Shown: positions 9,566-19,602, numbered from the stretch's first letter. The stretch is 64,000 bases of DNA from Brachyspira sp. SAP_772 (GCF_009755885.1 NZ_VYIX01000001.1:537218-601217), one strand, 5' to 3'. The notes: a model not told the origin generated them from the sequence alone. Numbers and translations are program-made.

Positions 9566-9794
9566 TTTTAAAAATCCTAAAATAAATACAGCTCATAATG
9601 GTATATATTAATGAAAATTGATTATAAATGAGTAATTATAAAAGTCAATGAGAAATTATATTGTTATAAATAGTAGTATTAACTATAAAAAAATATAAAA
9701 GTTATAAAAAAAATATTTTTTGTTTTTTCATATTAATGCGATAATATTAGGTATGTATTCTATTTAATAATAGCTATGTATAAAAATACATTGC

Positions 9795-9823
9795 TTTTAT
9801 TGTAAAATTATTATACAATAAAA
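9795..9823. promoter_or_regulatory. 10-bp inverted repeat upstream of glgP
   Basis: TTTTATTGTA (9795-9804) and TACAATAAAA (9814-9823) are exact inverted arms separated by nine bases, ending 29 bases before the glgP start codon. It could be an operator or an mRNA hairpin. Arms of pure A/T character can arise by chance in DNA this AT-rich. Confidence 0.3.
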
Positions 9824-9852
9824 CATCTAAATTTTAAGGGGCGGTAATATTT

Positions 9853-12417
9853 ATGAAAGTAAGTAAATATATGGTTTCACCTTCTATACCAAAAGAGTTA
9901 GAACCATTAATGGAAATAACTAAAAACTTTTGGTGGTGTTGGAATCAAAAAGCAATTAATTTGTTGAGGAACATAGATATTGACAACTGGGATAAAAAAG
10001 ACCATAACCCTATAAGACTTTTAGGGGAATCTTCACAGGAATGTTTCGATACTATGCTTCATGATGATGCAGCTATGATGAATTTAGCTGAAGTTTATGA
10101 TGAGTTTAAGACATATATGAATCAGGAAACTTGGTATGATAGTTTAGATGATTCTCAAAAGACAAAAAATGAAAAGATTGCATATTTTTCTTTTGAATAT
10201 GGTTTGCATGAATCTTTGCCTAATTATTCAGGCGGTTTAGGAATATTATCTGGGGACCATTTGAAATCTGCTAGTGATTTAGGTTTACCATTTGTTGCTG
10301 TTGGACTTTTATATAGAAAAGGTTATTTTAGACAATATTTAAATGCTGATGGCTGGCAGCAGGAATATGATATAGAAAATGACTTTTTTAATTTAGCATT
10401 AGAAAAAGTTTTAGATAAAAACGGCGAGACAATGAAAGTTGATGTTGATCTTCCGGGAAGAAAAGTTTATGCTCAAATTTGGAAGGCTAATGTTGGAAGA
10501 ATAGAGCTTTATTATTTGGATGCTAATATAGAAGAAAATAGCGTAGAAGACAGAGATATTACAGCTCAGCTTTACGGCGGTAATTTAGAGACAAGAATAC
10601 AACAAGAAATACTTCTTGGTATTGGCGGTATTAAGGCTTTAAATAAACTTGGTATTAAACCTACTATTTATCATATGAATGAAGGACATAGTGCTTTTCT
10701 TTCTTTAGAGAGAATGAGACAACTTATGGAAAACAATCATCTTGATAAAAATGCGGCAAGAGAGGTTGTTTATAGTTCTAACGTATTTACAACACATACA
10801 CCTGTACCTGCTGGTAACGATGTATTTCCTATGGATATGGTACAGAAATATTTTAGCGAGTATGTTAAACATATTGGCATGACTATGGATGAGTTCTTAA
10901 GACTTGGAAGAATTAATCCAGATGACAATAAAGAAAATTTCTGTATGACAGTTTTAGCACTTAATTTATCTGCTGAAAATAACGGAGTAAGTTTGCTTCA
11001 TGGACATGTTTCAAGAGCTATGTGGAAAGATATATGGAAAGGAGTTCCTGAAGATGAGCTTCCTATTGATGCTATCACTAATGGTATTCACACATTAAGT
11101 TGGATTTCTTTTGATATGCAAAACTTATTAGATAGGTATTTAGGTCCTCGTTGGAGAACTAAACCTTTAGAGCATGAGGTTTGGGAGAGGGTACAAAGAA
11201 TACCTGATGCTGAACTTTGGAAAACTCATGAGAGAAGAAAAGAGAGATTAATTGATTTCTGCAGAACTAGATTAAAATCTCAAATTACAAACAGAGGCTT
11301 TACTAAAAATGAAATAGAGCATGCTGATCAAATACTTTCTCCAGATGCTTTAACTATTGGTTTTGCGAGAAGATTTGCTACATATAAAAGAGGAACTTTA
11401 TTATTTAGAGATTTAGACAGATTAAAAAAGATATTAAATAATAAAGATAAACCAGTACAGATAATATTTGCTGGTAAAGCACATCCGCATGATAATGGCG
11501 GTAAAGAGCTTATTAGAGAGATATCTGAAATTTGCAGAAGAGAAGATTTTAGAGATCATATAGTATTCTTAGAAGACTATGATATTAATGTAGCAAGATA
11601 TATGGTTCAAGGTGTTGATGTATGGCTTAATAACCCAAGAAGACCATTAGAAGCCAGCGGTACAAGCGGAATGAAGGTTCCGCCTAACGGAGGTTTAAAC
11701 TTCAGTGTATTAGATGGTTGGTGGGATGAAGCTTATGATGCTCAAAATGGTTGGGCTATTGGTAATAGAGAGCAGTATTCAGATTTAGAGTATCAAGATG
11801 ATGTTGAAAGTAAGGCTATATATAATGTATTAGAAAACGAGATTATTCCTCTTTATTATAACAACAGAGGAAGAGATGATATACCTCGTGAATGGGTATC
11901 TGCTATGAAATGGAGTATGCAAACTGTTTGTCCAGTATTTTCTACAAATAGAATGGTAGCTGATTATTATAATAAGTTCTATAATAAGGCTAGCAAAAGA
12001 TATTTGCATATGATTAACAATGACTTTGAAAAGTCTAAAGCATTAAAAGAATGGAAACAAAATATATATTCTAAATGGTCTAAAGTTTCTTTTGAAAACA
12101 CTATTTCTGAGATGCCTTCAAGAAATTTAAAAGTTGGAAGTCAATTTGAAATAAAAACTATAGTAAATCTTGGAGATATAGCACCTGATTCTGTGAGAGT
12201 TGAACTTTATTATGGTAAATTAAGCATGAAAGAAGATATTATAGAGCCTTCTATTGTTGAGATGAAACATTCTGCTGATTTAGGCAATGGAAGACATTCA
12301 TTCAGCGGCTCTTTAGTATGTAATAATAGCGGACAGAGCGGTTTTGCTATAAGAATGTATCCATATAATAAAGATTTGAGTTACAAATTTGATATGAAAC
12401 TTATTATTTGGAGCTAA
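9853..12417 (+). CDS. glgP: alpha-glucan (glycogen/maltodextrin) phosphorylase
   Basis: Releases glucose-1-phosphate from alpha-1,4-glucan by phosphorolysis; cytoplasmic GT35 enzyme. The 854-residue protein is of the alpha-glucan phosphorylase type with an extra N-terminal region (NFWWCWNQKAINLLRNI, DUF3417-like), unlike the shorter classical GlgP. The pyridoxal-phosphate region reads EASGTSGMKVPPNGGLNFSV with the cofactor lysine at Lys608; YSGGLGILSGDHLKSASDLG and FTTHTPVPAGND are also conserved. GGGGCGG lies about eight bases upstream of the ATG. A strong hairpin terminator follows, so it is the last gene of its transcript. Its upstream region holds an inverted repeat that may regulate it. 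Confidence 0.94.
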   Translation: MKVSKYMVSPSIPKELEPLMEITKNFWWCWNQKAINLLRNIDIDNWDKKDHNPIRLLGESSQECFDTMLHDDAAMMNLAEVYDEFKTYMNQETWYDSLDDSQKTKNEKIAYFSFEYGLHESLPNYSGGLGILSGDHLKSASDLGLPFVAVGLLYRKGYFRQYLNADGWQQEYDIENDFFNLALEKVLDKNGETMKVDVDLPGRKVYAQIWKANVGRIELYYLDANIEENSVEDRDITAQLYGGNLETRIQQEILLGIGGIKALNKLGIKPTIYHMNEGHSAFLSLERMRQLMENNHLDKNAAREVVYSSNVFTTHTPVPAGNDVFPMDMVQKYFSEYVKHIGMTMDEFLRLGRINPDDNKENFCMTVLALNLSAENNGVSLLHGHVSRAMWKDIWKGVPEDELPIDAITNGIHTLSWISFDMQNLLDRYLGPRWRTKPLEHEVWERVQRIPDAELWKTHERRKERLIDFCRTRLKSQITNRGFTKNEIEHADQILSPDALTIGFARRFATYKRGTLLFRDLDRLKKILNNKDKPVQIIFAGKAHPHDNGGKELIREISEICRREDFRDHIVFLEDYDINVARYMVQGVDVWLNNPRRPLEASGTSGMKVPPNGGLNFSVLDGWWDEAYDAQNGWAIGNREQYSDLEYQDDVESKAIYNVLENEIIPLYYNNRGRDDIPREWVSAMKWSMQTVCPVFSTNRMVADYYNKFYNKASKRYLHMINNDFEKSKALKEWKQNIYSKWSKVSFENTISEMPSRNLKVGSQFEIKTIVNLGDIAPDSVRVELYYGKLSMKEDIIEPSIVEMKHSADLGNGRHSFSGSLVCNNSGQSGFAIRMYPYNKDLSYKFDMKLIIWS

Positions 12418-12438
12418 TATCATTTTGATTTAGATATC

Positions 12439-12478
12439 AAAGGGTTTAACTTAAATAATTAAGTTAAGCCCTTTATTT
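12439..12478 (+). terminator. intrinsic terminator of glgP
   Basis: A near-perfect stem AAAGGG-TTTAACTTAA / TTAAGTTAA-CCCTTT with an ATAA loop, followed by ATTTGT. Confidence 0.8.
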
Positions 12479-12509
12479 GTATATTTATTATTTTTATAAG
12501 GATAAAAAT

Positions 12510-13208
12510 ATGTTGGCTGTATTTGTTAATATGATTGCTGTTTTTATTGGTTCTATTATTGGAATTATATTTAAAAATAATTTATCAAAAAAATATGAAA
12601 AAGTTGTATTTATCTCTGCAGGTATAATATCCTTAACTATAGGTATTTCTATGGCTATTACTACTGAGCATATACTTATATTTGCTATATCTATTATGCT
12701 TGGAGGTCTTACAGGCACTATGCTTTCTGTGGAAGAGAAAATAGAATCTTTTGGGAAGTTTATAAAAAAAAGTTTTTCATTTAAAGATAATGCAGGGAAT
12801 TTTAGTTTAGGTTTTTTGACATCATCAATACTTTTTTGTTCTGGTTCTATGTCTATAGTAGGTTCTTTTCAGGCGGGCACTACTGGCAATTATGATTTAA
12901 TATTTACTAAGAGTGTAATAGACGGTTTTGTTGCTATATTTATGTCTACGGTTTATGGGGTAGGGGTTTCTTTTTCTGTACTTAGCATACTTGTTTATCA
13001 GGGGGCTTTAACTTTACTTTCTTCTTTTTTAGAGCCTTATGTTTCTCAGACTATGCTTAATGAGGTTTCTGCTGTTGGAGGAGCTACGGTTATGATGATA
13101 GGGCTTAATCTTCTAAATATTATTAAAATTAAAACGGGAGATTTTTTGCCTGCTTTGATTTATGCTATTTTTTTGGTTTTGGTTATACCATATATTTCCT
13201 TTTTATGA
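12510..13208 (+). CDS. DUF554 (YdfK/YqgA-like) membrane protein
   Basis: The chosen start is ATG 12510 (MLAVFVNMIAVFIGSIIG) because AAGGA lies seven bases upstream; the open frame extends 11 codons further without a ribosome site. The 232-residue product has about six or seven transmembrane segments and the DUF554 pattern: an N-terminal GSIIGIIFK, a central CSGSMSIVGSFQAGTTGNYD, and a C-terminal VGGATVMMIGLNLLNI followed by KTGDFLPAL. The family's function is not established; transport has been suggested by analogy only. It directly precedes an unknown soluble protein, with a 38-base gap. Confidence 0.85.
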   Translation: MLAVFVNMIAVFIGSIIGIIFKNNLSKKYEKVVFISAGIISLTIGISMAITTEHILIFAISIMLGGLTGTMLSVEEKIESFGKFIKKSFSFKDNAGNFSLGFLTSSILFCSGSMSIVGSFQAGTTGNYDLIFTKSVIDGFVAIFMSTVYGVGVSFSVLSILVYQGALTLLSSFLEPYVSQTMLNEVSAVGGATVMMIGLNLLNIIKIKTGDFLPALIYAIFLVLVIPYISFL

Positions 13209-13246
13209 TATAATTACAATATTGCCATTTTTTACTAGGATTATTT

Positions 13247-14362
13247 ATGAATACTGTTTTAAAAAATTATTTAGAATATGCTAAAGAAAAGTCAAATATA
13301 GATGAAGTTCAAAATACAAAGTTAATTACAAAAAATGAAAAGTTCTTAAAATTAAAAGAATTAGAGCATTCTAATGATATGCCTGCAATATGCAAAGAGA
13401 TTTCACTTGCTCTTAATGAAATGGATATATTAAAATCTTTTAGTGCTTCTAATTTTATTGCACATTCATTTTATCATGAAGATAATATTGATGAGGATAT
13501 TGGCAAAAGAATAATAGATTTATTTTACAAAAATATTTATTATGCCTGCAAATATATAAATGATGCTGCTTTGGCATACAATATAGATGAAGATGATTTA
13601 ACAGCTGATGATATAGAGAATTTAGATATTGATATAATGTATAGAATAGATTATGAGGCACTTGCTTCTTTTACTGGCATTGATACTATGATTCCTGCGA
13701 TTATGACTTTAACATGCGGCAATCTTAATCTTCGTGCATATTTTAGAAGTTTAGAGCCTACTGAATATATAGAGTATATAGAAACTTATATTCCTAGCAT
13801 GAGATATTTGCATGTTGGAATTGATGCTTCATTAAAAACAAAAATACTTGTATTATCTCCAAAGGTTGAGAGAGGATTTTTTATTGAAACTGCTGATACT
13901 AATAATTGTTTTCATTTAATTACGCTTCTTGAAAATGAGATTTACAATAAAAAGTTATTAAAGAGATATGGAATAGATAATTTTGAGTTTAATGAATTAG
14001 TTTATAAAGTGGCAAGAGGGGAGGAGTATTCTCAAGAGATTATTGAAACAACCGCTCATCAGCAATACTATACAATATATGCTTTGCAAAGTGATGGTTC
14101 ATACAAAATAGAAGATGATAATGGAGAGCTTGATTTGGATAATATTTTGCACAGTGATATTTCTTCAGAGGATATACCTCAAATTGAAGGCACTCCTATT
14201 ATTATAATGGACAGTGAAGGCATGTGGACAAAACCTATAAAGTGGGATAATAGTTATTTCACAAAGCTACATCAGAAGTTAAACCCGTATGTTAATATAT
14301 TGGATGAGATTACAGACGAAGAATACAAATCTTGGATGGATAAGATAAAGAAGTTTAATTGA
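13247..14362 (+). CDS. hypothetical cytoplasmic protein
   Basis: A 371-residue acidic protein with no signal peptide or membrane segment. AGGA lies seven bases before the ATG. The first 110 residues look helical, the middle contains DDLTADDIENLDIDIMYRID, and the C-terminal third has short beta-like segments (YYTIYALQSDGSYKIED, PIIIMDSEGMWTKPIKWD). I recognise no family. It may be co-transcribed with the DUF554 gene upstream. Its end abuts the first A-type repeat at 14372. Confidence 0.6.
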   Translation: MNTVLKNYLEYAKEKSNIDEVQNTKLITKNEKFLKLKELEHSNDMPAICKEISLALNEMDILKSFSASNFIAHSFYHEDNIDEDIGKRIIDLFYKNIYYACKYINDAALAYNIDEDDLTADDIENLDIDIMYRIDYEALASFTGIDTMIPAIMTLTCGNLNLRAYFRSLEPTEYIEYIETYIPSMRYLHVGIDASLKTKILVLSPKVERGFFIETADTNNCFHLITLLENEIYNKKLLKRYGIDNFEFNELVYKVARGEEYSQEIIETTAHQQYYTIYALQSDGSYKIEDDNGELDLDNILHSDISSEDIPQIEGTPIIIMDSEGMWTKPIKWDNSYFTKLHQKLNPYVNILDEITDEEYKSWMDKIKKFN

Positions 14363-14371
14363 TTTTTTAAT

Positions 14372-14640
14372 ATATCTAAAAAATTATATTTTGTCATAAA
14401 AGTTTTTGTTTTATTCAACTTTTTCCCGCCGTAAAAAGTTGCAAAAAGTGCAATTATTAGAATTATAATAATATATAAAATATTAGATAATAGCTGTTTT
14501 TAAGTTAAAAATGCAGTTGTTTTGTTTCTTTTATACCAATAAAAGAAGTGGGGTGCTACCCTACGGGCACGCTTCGCAGGGGGCAAAGCCCTGCAAATAA
14601 TTAAATAAAAATATAATTTTAACAGACTTAAAAAATTCAG
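14372..14640 (+). repeat. dispersed repeat A, copy 1 (first of a direct pair)
   Basis: The left block (TTTTTCCCGCCGTAAAAAGT then GCAAAAAGTGCAA) is followed by an AT-rich spacer of about 75 bases. The right block has the hairpin CTTTTATACCAATAAAAG, then GGGGTGCTACCCTACGGGCA and GCAGGGGGCAAAGCCCTGCA. It continues into a degenerate copy of the 3' end of the leucine-rich-repeat gene (AATATAATTTTAACAGACTT). The whole unit recurs 270 bases later. Confidence 0.85.
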
Positions 14641-14641
14641 C

Positions 14642-14880
14642 ATATCTAAAAAATTATATTTTGTCATAAAAGTTTTTGTTTTATTCAACTTTTTCCTGCC
14701 GCAAAAAGTTGCAAAAAGTGCAATTATTAGAATTATAATAATATATAAAATATTAGATAATAGCTGTTTTTAAGTTAAAAATGCAGTTGTTTTGCTTCTT
14801 TTATATCAATAAAAGAAGTGGGGGTGCGGGGGCTAGTCCCCGCAAATAAAAAATTCAAAATATAATTTTGACAGACTTAA
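14642..14880 (+). repeat. dispersed repeat A, copy 2 (second of a direct pair)
   Basis: It is nearly identical to the copy 270 bases upstream, starting with ATATCTAAAAAATTATATTT. The right block differs: GGGGGTGCGGGGGCTAGTCC instead of the ACCCTACGGG version. Its right end overlaps the last codons of the minus-strand leucine-rich-repeat gene (stop at 14855). Confidence 0.85.
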
Positions 14881-15760
14881 AAAAATTATTATCAAAAATG
14901 TTTTTATTCTTTATTTTAGTATCTATAAGAATTAATTCTTTTAATTTTTTCAACTTTTTTAATTCAGGAAGTTTTTTTATAGAACTTGAAAGAATATGTA
15001 ATTCTTCTAAATTTGTTAATTTGCAAATAGAATCAGAAATTTCTTTTAAGTTATTAGAACCTATTAAAAGTATTTGTAAATTTGTTAAATTAAATAATTC
15101 TTCAGGTAAAATTTTATATTTATTATAGCTTATATTTAAATATTTAAGTTTTTTTAAATAAGAAATTTCTTTAGGTATAATTTCTATATTGTTGCTCGAT
15201 AAATCAAGAGCTTCTATATTTTGTAAATTTGAAATTTTTAAATCAATATTAGTAATTTTGTTTGCACTTAAATCTAAATTTTTTATATTCTCTAAATAAA
15301 AAATTTCTTCCTGAATATCATTTAAATTATTTTCGCTTATATTAAGAACTTCTAATTTTTTTAGATTTATAATTTCTCTTGATATACTGCCTATTTTATT
15401 CTCATAAATATTAAAGATTTTCAAGTTTTTCAAATTTGATATTCTATCATCAATAAAACTAATATTATTTCCAGATAAATTTATTTCTTCAAGATTTTCT
15501 AAACTATAAATAAAATTCGGTATTTCATCAAAATCATTATACATAAACCAAATTCTTTTTAATGATTTTAATTTAGAAATTTCATCTAAAAATAAATTAC
15601 AAGGCAAACCATACAAATCAAGCTCTTCAATATTTTCTAATTCTTCTTTGCTTCTTGGGAAATTTGTTATTTTTAACTCCAAAGCCCAAGAAATAATTTT
15701 ATTAAAATCTTTATCTGATAGCATAGAATGAACTATACTAAAAATTTTAAAGTTTGTCAA
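14855..15760 (-). CDS. leucine-rich-repeat protein
   Basis: About ten leucine-rich repeats of 23 residues fill residues 40-290, for example NLKKLEVLNISENNLNDIQE and NLQNIEALDLSSNNIEIIPK, giving a curved binding scaffold. No signal peptide is visible, so it is probably cytoplasmic. The 301-residue frame starts at TTG 15760; ATG 15724 (289 residues) is an alternative, and neither has a convincing ribosome site. The gene is boxed in by A-type repeats: its 3' end lies inside copy 2 and its 5' end abuts copy 3, so the promoter or true N-terminus may have been lost. No partner can be inferred. Confidence 0.75.
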   Translation of the reverse strand: MTNFKIFSIVHSMLSDKDFNKIISWALELKITNFPRSKEELENIEELDLYGLPCNLFLDEISKLKSLKRIWFMYNDFDEIPNFIYSLENLEEINLSGNNISFIDDRISNLKNLKIFNIYENKIGSISREIINLKKLEVLNISENNLNDIQEEIFYLENIKNLDLSANKITNIDLKISNLQNIEALDLSSNNIEIIPKEISYLKKLKYLNISYNKYKILPEELFNLTNLQILLIGSNNLKEISDSICKLTNLEELHILSSSIKKLPELKKLKKLKELILIDTKIKNKNIFDNNFFKSVKIIF

Positions 15761-15763
15761 TTT

Positions 15764-15966
15764 TTTGTTGTTCTTTTTCCCGTCGCAAAAAGTGCAATTA
15801 TTAGAATTCTAATAATATGTATAAAATATTAGATAATAACTGTTTTTGAGTAAAAAATGCAGTTGTTTTGCTTCTTTTATACCAATACTGAAAAGTACCT
15901 ACTTGGTAAAAGAAGTGGGGTGCTACCCTACGGGTACGCTTCGCAGGGGGATAGTCCCCGCAAATA
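15764..15966 (+). repeat. dispersed repeat A, copy 3
   Basis: Starts with TTGTTGTTCTTTTTCCCGTC and runs through the AT-rich spacer to the right block GAAGTGGGGTGCTACCCTAC and GCAGGGGGATAGTCCCCGCA. It carries an extra segment (ACTGAAAAGTACCTACTTGG) inside the hairpin loop that copies 1 and 2 lack. It separates the leucine-rich-repeat gene from the helicase gene. Confidence 0.85.
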
Positions 15967-16005
15967 ATTAAAATTAAAAAACTGAATTTTGAGCAAATAT
16001 AAAAT

Positions 16006-19000
16006 TTAATTAATAAGATTCTTCACTTCGTCCCAGCTTAGTTTATTAATGTCGCCCATTGAATCGCCTACTACTGTATCAATAAGCACTCTTTTTTTGT
16101 TTTGAAGTTCTAAAATCTTCTCTTCTATTGTTCCTCTTGTTACTAGCTTATAATTAGTTACCACTCTTTTTTGACCTATTCTATATGCTCTGTCTGTTGC
16201 TTGGTCTTCAACTGCCGGGTTCCACCACAAATCATAATGTATAACAGTGTCTGCCTGTGTGAGTGTGAGCCCCGTGCCTGCTGCTTTTAGGCTAAGTAAA
16301 AATATAGGAGCTTCTCCTGCATTAAATCTATGCACTAAATCCATTCTGTTTTTTGTAGTGCCGTCCAAATAAAGATAATTTATATTGAGTTTGTTAAATG
16401 CATCTCTCATAATATTAAGCATTCTTGTAAAAGAGCTAAATACTAATACGCTATGCCCCCCTGATATAGCCTCTCTAATCATCTCTATAAACATATTAAA
16501 CTTACCGCTTGTATGACTGTCTCCTCTTAAATCATGATGCATAAGTCTTGGGTGACAGCAAACTTGTCTTAGTCTTGTGAGAGCTGAAAATATTTCTATA
16601 TGAGACTGTGCAAATCCTTTTCTTTTTACTGTTTCAAATATCTCTATTCTCGCAGCTTCAAGTATTGACATATAAAGCTCTTTTTGGTCTTTAGTTAAAT
16701 CGCAGTAATTTACAACCGTGTGTTTTGGAGGCAAATCTTTAAGTACATCAGTTTTTAATCTTCTTAATATAAAAGGTGCTATTCTTGTTTTGAGATTATC
16801 CAAAGCTTCGTTTGAAGTTTCTAGGCCTGATAAAATAGGAGCTTCATAATCTTCAATAAAGTCTTTATGTTTGCCTAAAAAACCCGGCATTAAAAAATCA
16901 AACATAGACCACATTTCGCTTATACTGTTTTCTATAGGTGTACCGCTTAATGCAAGTCTTTTTAATGATTTTAAGCTTTTTACTGTTTTTGCATTTTGTG
17001 TGTTGGCGTTTTTTATATGCTGTGCTTCATCGAGTATCACGTAATTAAACTCATTTTCACTAAGTGCTTTTACATCTCTTCTTAAAGTGGAGTAGGATAT
17101 TATAGCTACATCATAGTTGCTTACAGCCCTAATCTTTTTCATTCTTGATTTTAAGCTTCCTGTTAAAACTATTGCTTCAAGAGATGGGGCAAACTTTTTT
17201 ATTTCATAATACCAGTTGGCAACGCATGAAGTTGGTGCTATTATTAAAGAAGTGAGTTTCTCTCCATTTTCTTTTTCTTTTAAGATTGTAGCTATAGTCT
17301 GAAAACTCTTTCCAAGACCCATATCATCTGCAAGTATTCCGTTTAATGACATATCTGCAAGTTTTCTAAGCCATTTATAACCTATAAGCTGATAATTTCT
17401 AAACTCTCCCACTATGTTTTTTGGGGGTTCTTCATCATAATCAACTCTTTTTATATTTGATATTGTCTCTATTGCACTGTCATCTAAATCTAATTCTATA
17501 CCGCTATGTTTTTCAAGCATATCAGCAAAGTATGGAGCACTAAACATTGGGAGTAAATATCTATTATCTTCATTGTTTTCTATAGGGTTATCTTTAAGCA
17601 TTTTAGCTATATAATCAATAACCTCTAAATCTATCGGCACAAATGAACCATTTTGAAGCCTTATATATTCTTTGTTTTCTACTTTTACAGCCCTTATAAT
17701 ATCTGATAAATCATGTATCTCTTTAACTCCTTCAAATGAAAAATTAATTTCAAAGAAGTTAATATCTTTAGTGAGAGAAACTTTCATTTTAAGAGGTTTA
17801 ACATTTAATTTTAGGGATTTAAAAGATTCACTATAAAAACAAGTCCAGCCCTTATCTTGAAGCATAGGTAAAATTTTATAGCATAAATAAAATATCTTCT
17901 CATCATCCGATGAAGCAAAAGTATAATCTCCAACCTTATCCAAATATTTAGACAAAGTATTACAAAAATATTCCTCTTTTTCTTTATCTCTATATATTTC
18001 ATTTACTTCATTATCAAACATATTGCTGCTTGTGAATTTGTTAGTATAAGGATCAACTGTAAAAGAACCATATTTGAACTTTATAGTAGAAAATACATTG
18101 CTTCCATCATAGTCCAAAAATAATAATGCCTGTGCAGGGAATGCTAATATTTCATTTTCCTTTATGTTCTCAGGAAGTTCTATGTGAAAATCTTTTTTTA
18201 AGTTTGGAAGCACCCTTGAACAAAAATCTTTTATATATGCTCTATTAACAGTTATAGGCTTTTTAAATATGTTCTTTTTAATCTTTGGGTATGACGGATT
18301 AGTTTTATAAAAAATATCTTTGTATAATATATAATCGCAATTCTCCCCAAATGTATATACTCTGTTAAGCTCTACGTCTTTTATATTTATATCTAATATT
18401 AAATCTTTGTTTTCATTGTAGTAGGTTTCTATAATAATATTTAATACTTCATCGCTGAATGTTATAACCTTACTTTCTAATCTAATATTTGCTACATCTT
18501 TAAGCATAGTTAAACATTGATAGGCATTATAATCTTTAAACCATAATTTGCCGTTTTCTTGATTTTGTAAAGCATCGGCATATAAATTGTTTAAAAATCT
18601 TATAAGTTTAGCTTCGCCTCTGCTAAAATCCTCTAATTCTATTCTATATTCTTCATCTTCTATTTTTTGTTTATCACCGGTAACGCAAGAAAATAAAAAA
18701 CTCTCAAGCTCTACAATTCTTAGCTGTCTTTTTTTCTCTATGTCTATAAGTTTAAGTGAAAGCCCCAAGCTCTTTTCATTTCCTTCACCGCGTAATGACA
18801 ATAATACTGATATGCTGTAATATTCTCTATAAAGATTATCTCTATAATTATCCATTAGAGGTGCACGCGTGTAGTAGAGCCAGTTTTGCCTTTCATCATT
18901 TATTATTTTTACATCTTTTATGTTAAAATTAGTATTATCTTCTTCATTGTTGCTATAATCTAAAAGGGTATCAGATTGTTTATTATTCTCTTTTATATCT

Positions 19001-19023
19001 TTCTTTTTTAATTTTTCTGCCAT
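16006..19023 (-). CDS. SNF2-family DNA-dependent ATPase/helicase
   Basis: A 1005-residue protein with the two RecA-like lobes of SNF2 ATPases in its C-terminal half. Motif I is DDMGLGKSFQT (Lys572), motif II DEAQHIKN, then LTGTPIENS-like LSGTPIENSISEMWSMFDF, and in lobe 2 VFSSFTRMLNIM and DRAYRIGQKRVVTNYKLVTR. The N-terminal 540 residues have no domain I can name and may form the bacterial SNF2-associated region. Such proteins translocate on duplex DNA and displace bound proteins; a specific role is not indicated. The gene stands alone; AAGGA lies upstream of the ATG, though at a long spacing. Confidence 0.92.
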   Translation of the reverse strand: MAEKLKKKDIKENNKQSDTLLDYSNNEEDNTNFNIKDVKIINDERQNWLYYTRAPLMDNYRDNLYREYYSISVLLSLRGEGNEKSLGLSLKLIDIEKKRQLRIVELESFLFSCVTGDKQKIEDEEYRIELEDFSRGEAKLIRFLNNLYADALQNQENGKLWFKDYNAYQCLTMLKDVANIRLESKVITFSDEVLNIIIETYYNENKDLILDINIKDVELNRVYTFGENCDYILYKDIFYKTNPSYPKIKKNIFKKPITVNRAYIKDFCSRVLPNLKKDFHIELPENIKENEILAFPAQALLFLDYDGSNVFSTIKFKYGSFTVDPYTNKFTSSNMFDNEVNEIYRDKEKEEYFCNTLSKYLDKVGDYTFASSDDEKIFYLCYKILPMLQDKGWTCFYSESFKSLKLNVKPLKMKVSLTKDINFFEINFSFEGVKEIHDLSDIIRAVKVENKEYIRLQNGSFVPIDLEVIDYIAKMLKDNPIENNEDNRYLLPMFSAPYFADMLEKHSGIELDLDDSAIETISNIKRVDYDEEPPKNIVGEFRNYQLIGYKWLRKLADMSLNGILADDMGLGKSFQTIATILKEKENGEKLTSLIIAPTSCVANWYYEIKKFAPSLEAIVLTGSLKSRMKKIRAVSNYDVAIISYSTLRRDVKALSENEFNYVILDEAQHIKNANTQNAKTVKSLKSLKRLALSGTPIENSISEMWSMFDFLMPGFLGKHKDFIEDYEAPILSGLETSNEALDNLKTRIAPFILRRLKTDVLKDLPPKHTVVNYCDLTKDQKELYMSILEAARIEIFETVKRKGFAQSHIEIFSALTRLRQVCCHPRLMHHDLRGDSHTSGKFNMFIEMIREAISGGHSVLVFSSFTRMLNIMRDAFNKLNINYLYLDGTTKNRMDLVHRFNAGEAPIFLLSLKAAGTGLTLTQADTVIHYDLWWNPAVEDQATDRAYRIGQKRVVTNYKLVTRGTIEEKILELQNKKRVLIDTVVGDSMGDINKLSWDEVKNLIN

Positions 19024-19276
19024 TTTTTAGCTTTTATCCTTAAATATAGCCTAAATACTATTTTTATATACATTAGAATATTGACTATTCATGATAATAG
19101 AATTACAAAAAAAGTCAAGTTTTATGATATTTTATTATTGATTGTTGTTTATATAAGAATTTACAAAATTAAATGATATATGTTATAGTAGTATATAATT
19201 AATTTAAAATTATGATTGCAAAATTTTTTTTTCGTTTTATAATTTTAATTAACATAATATTTACTTGGATAAATTA

Positions 19277-19579
19277 ATGCTTAAAAAAATTATTGATAAA
19301 ATAAAGTATTTTTATGCAGAGAAAAGAAAATTATTTATTATAATATTATCCTCTTGGTTTGTATTTATTGTATTAATAGGGGTTATTATAGGATTAAATC
19401 AAAAGCCTGATGTAGTGCCTTTAACTCCGGAAGAAGAAAATGCTATGATTTCTAATGATATTATAAAAAATGATGATAAAAAGGTTATGGAAGGTGAGAT
19501 TCTTTCAACAAAAAATAATTTGAGTTTTGAAGAATTAGAACGCTCAAGGAATTATGTAGAAAGCCGAAAAAATAAATAA
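19277..19579 (+). CDS. small single-pass membrane protein of unknown function
   Basis: I choose ATG 19277 (100 residues); a TTG four codons upstream would lengthen it, but TTGGA then serves as the ribosome site for the ATG. A basic N-terminus (MLKKIIDKIKYFYAEKRK) precedes a membrane segment at about residues 21-43 (IIILSSWFVFIVLIGVIIGL) and an acidic extracytoplasmic tail with ELERSRNYVESRKNK at the end. It is 23 bases upstream of a TPR envelope protein with a strong AGGAGG site, so the two are likely co-expressed and may work together at the cell envelope. Confidence 0.65.
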   Translation: MLKKIIDKIKYFYAEKRKLFIIILSSWFVFIVLIGVIIGLNQKPDVVPLTPEEENAMISNDIIKNDDKKVMEGEILSTKNNLSFEELERSRNYVESRKNK

Positions 19580-19602
19580 TAACTTTTAGGAGGAAGAAAA
19601 AT

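Noticed and set aside
14500..14688. 62-residue minus-strand frame with an arginine-rich stretch
   Set aside because: It lies entirely within the repeat A pair and is not kept open in the other copies.
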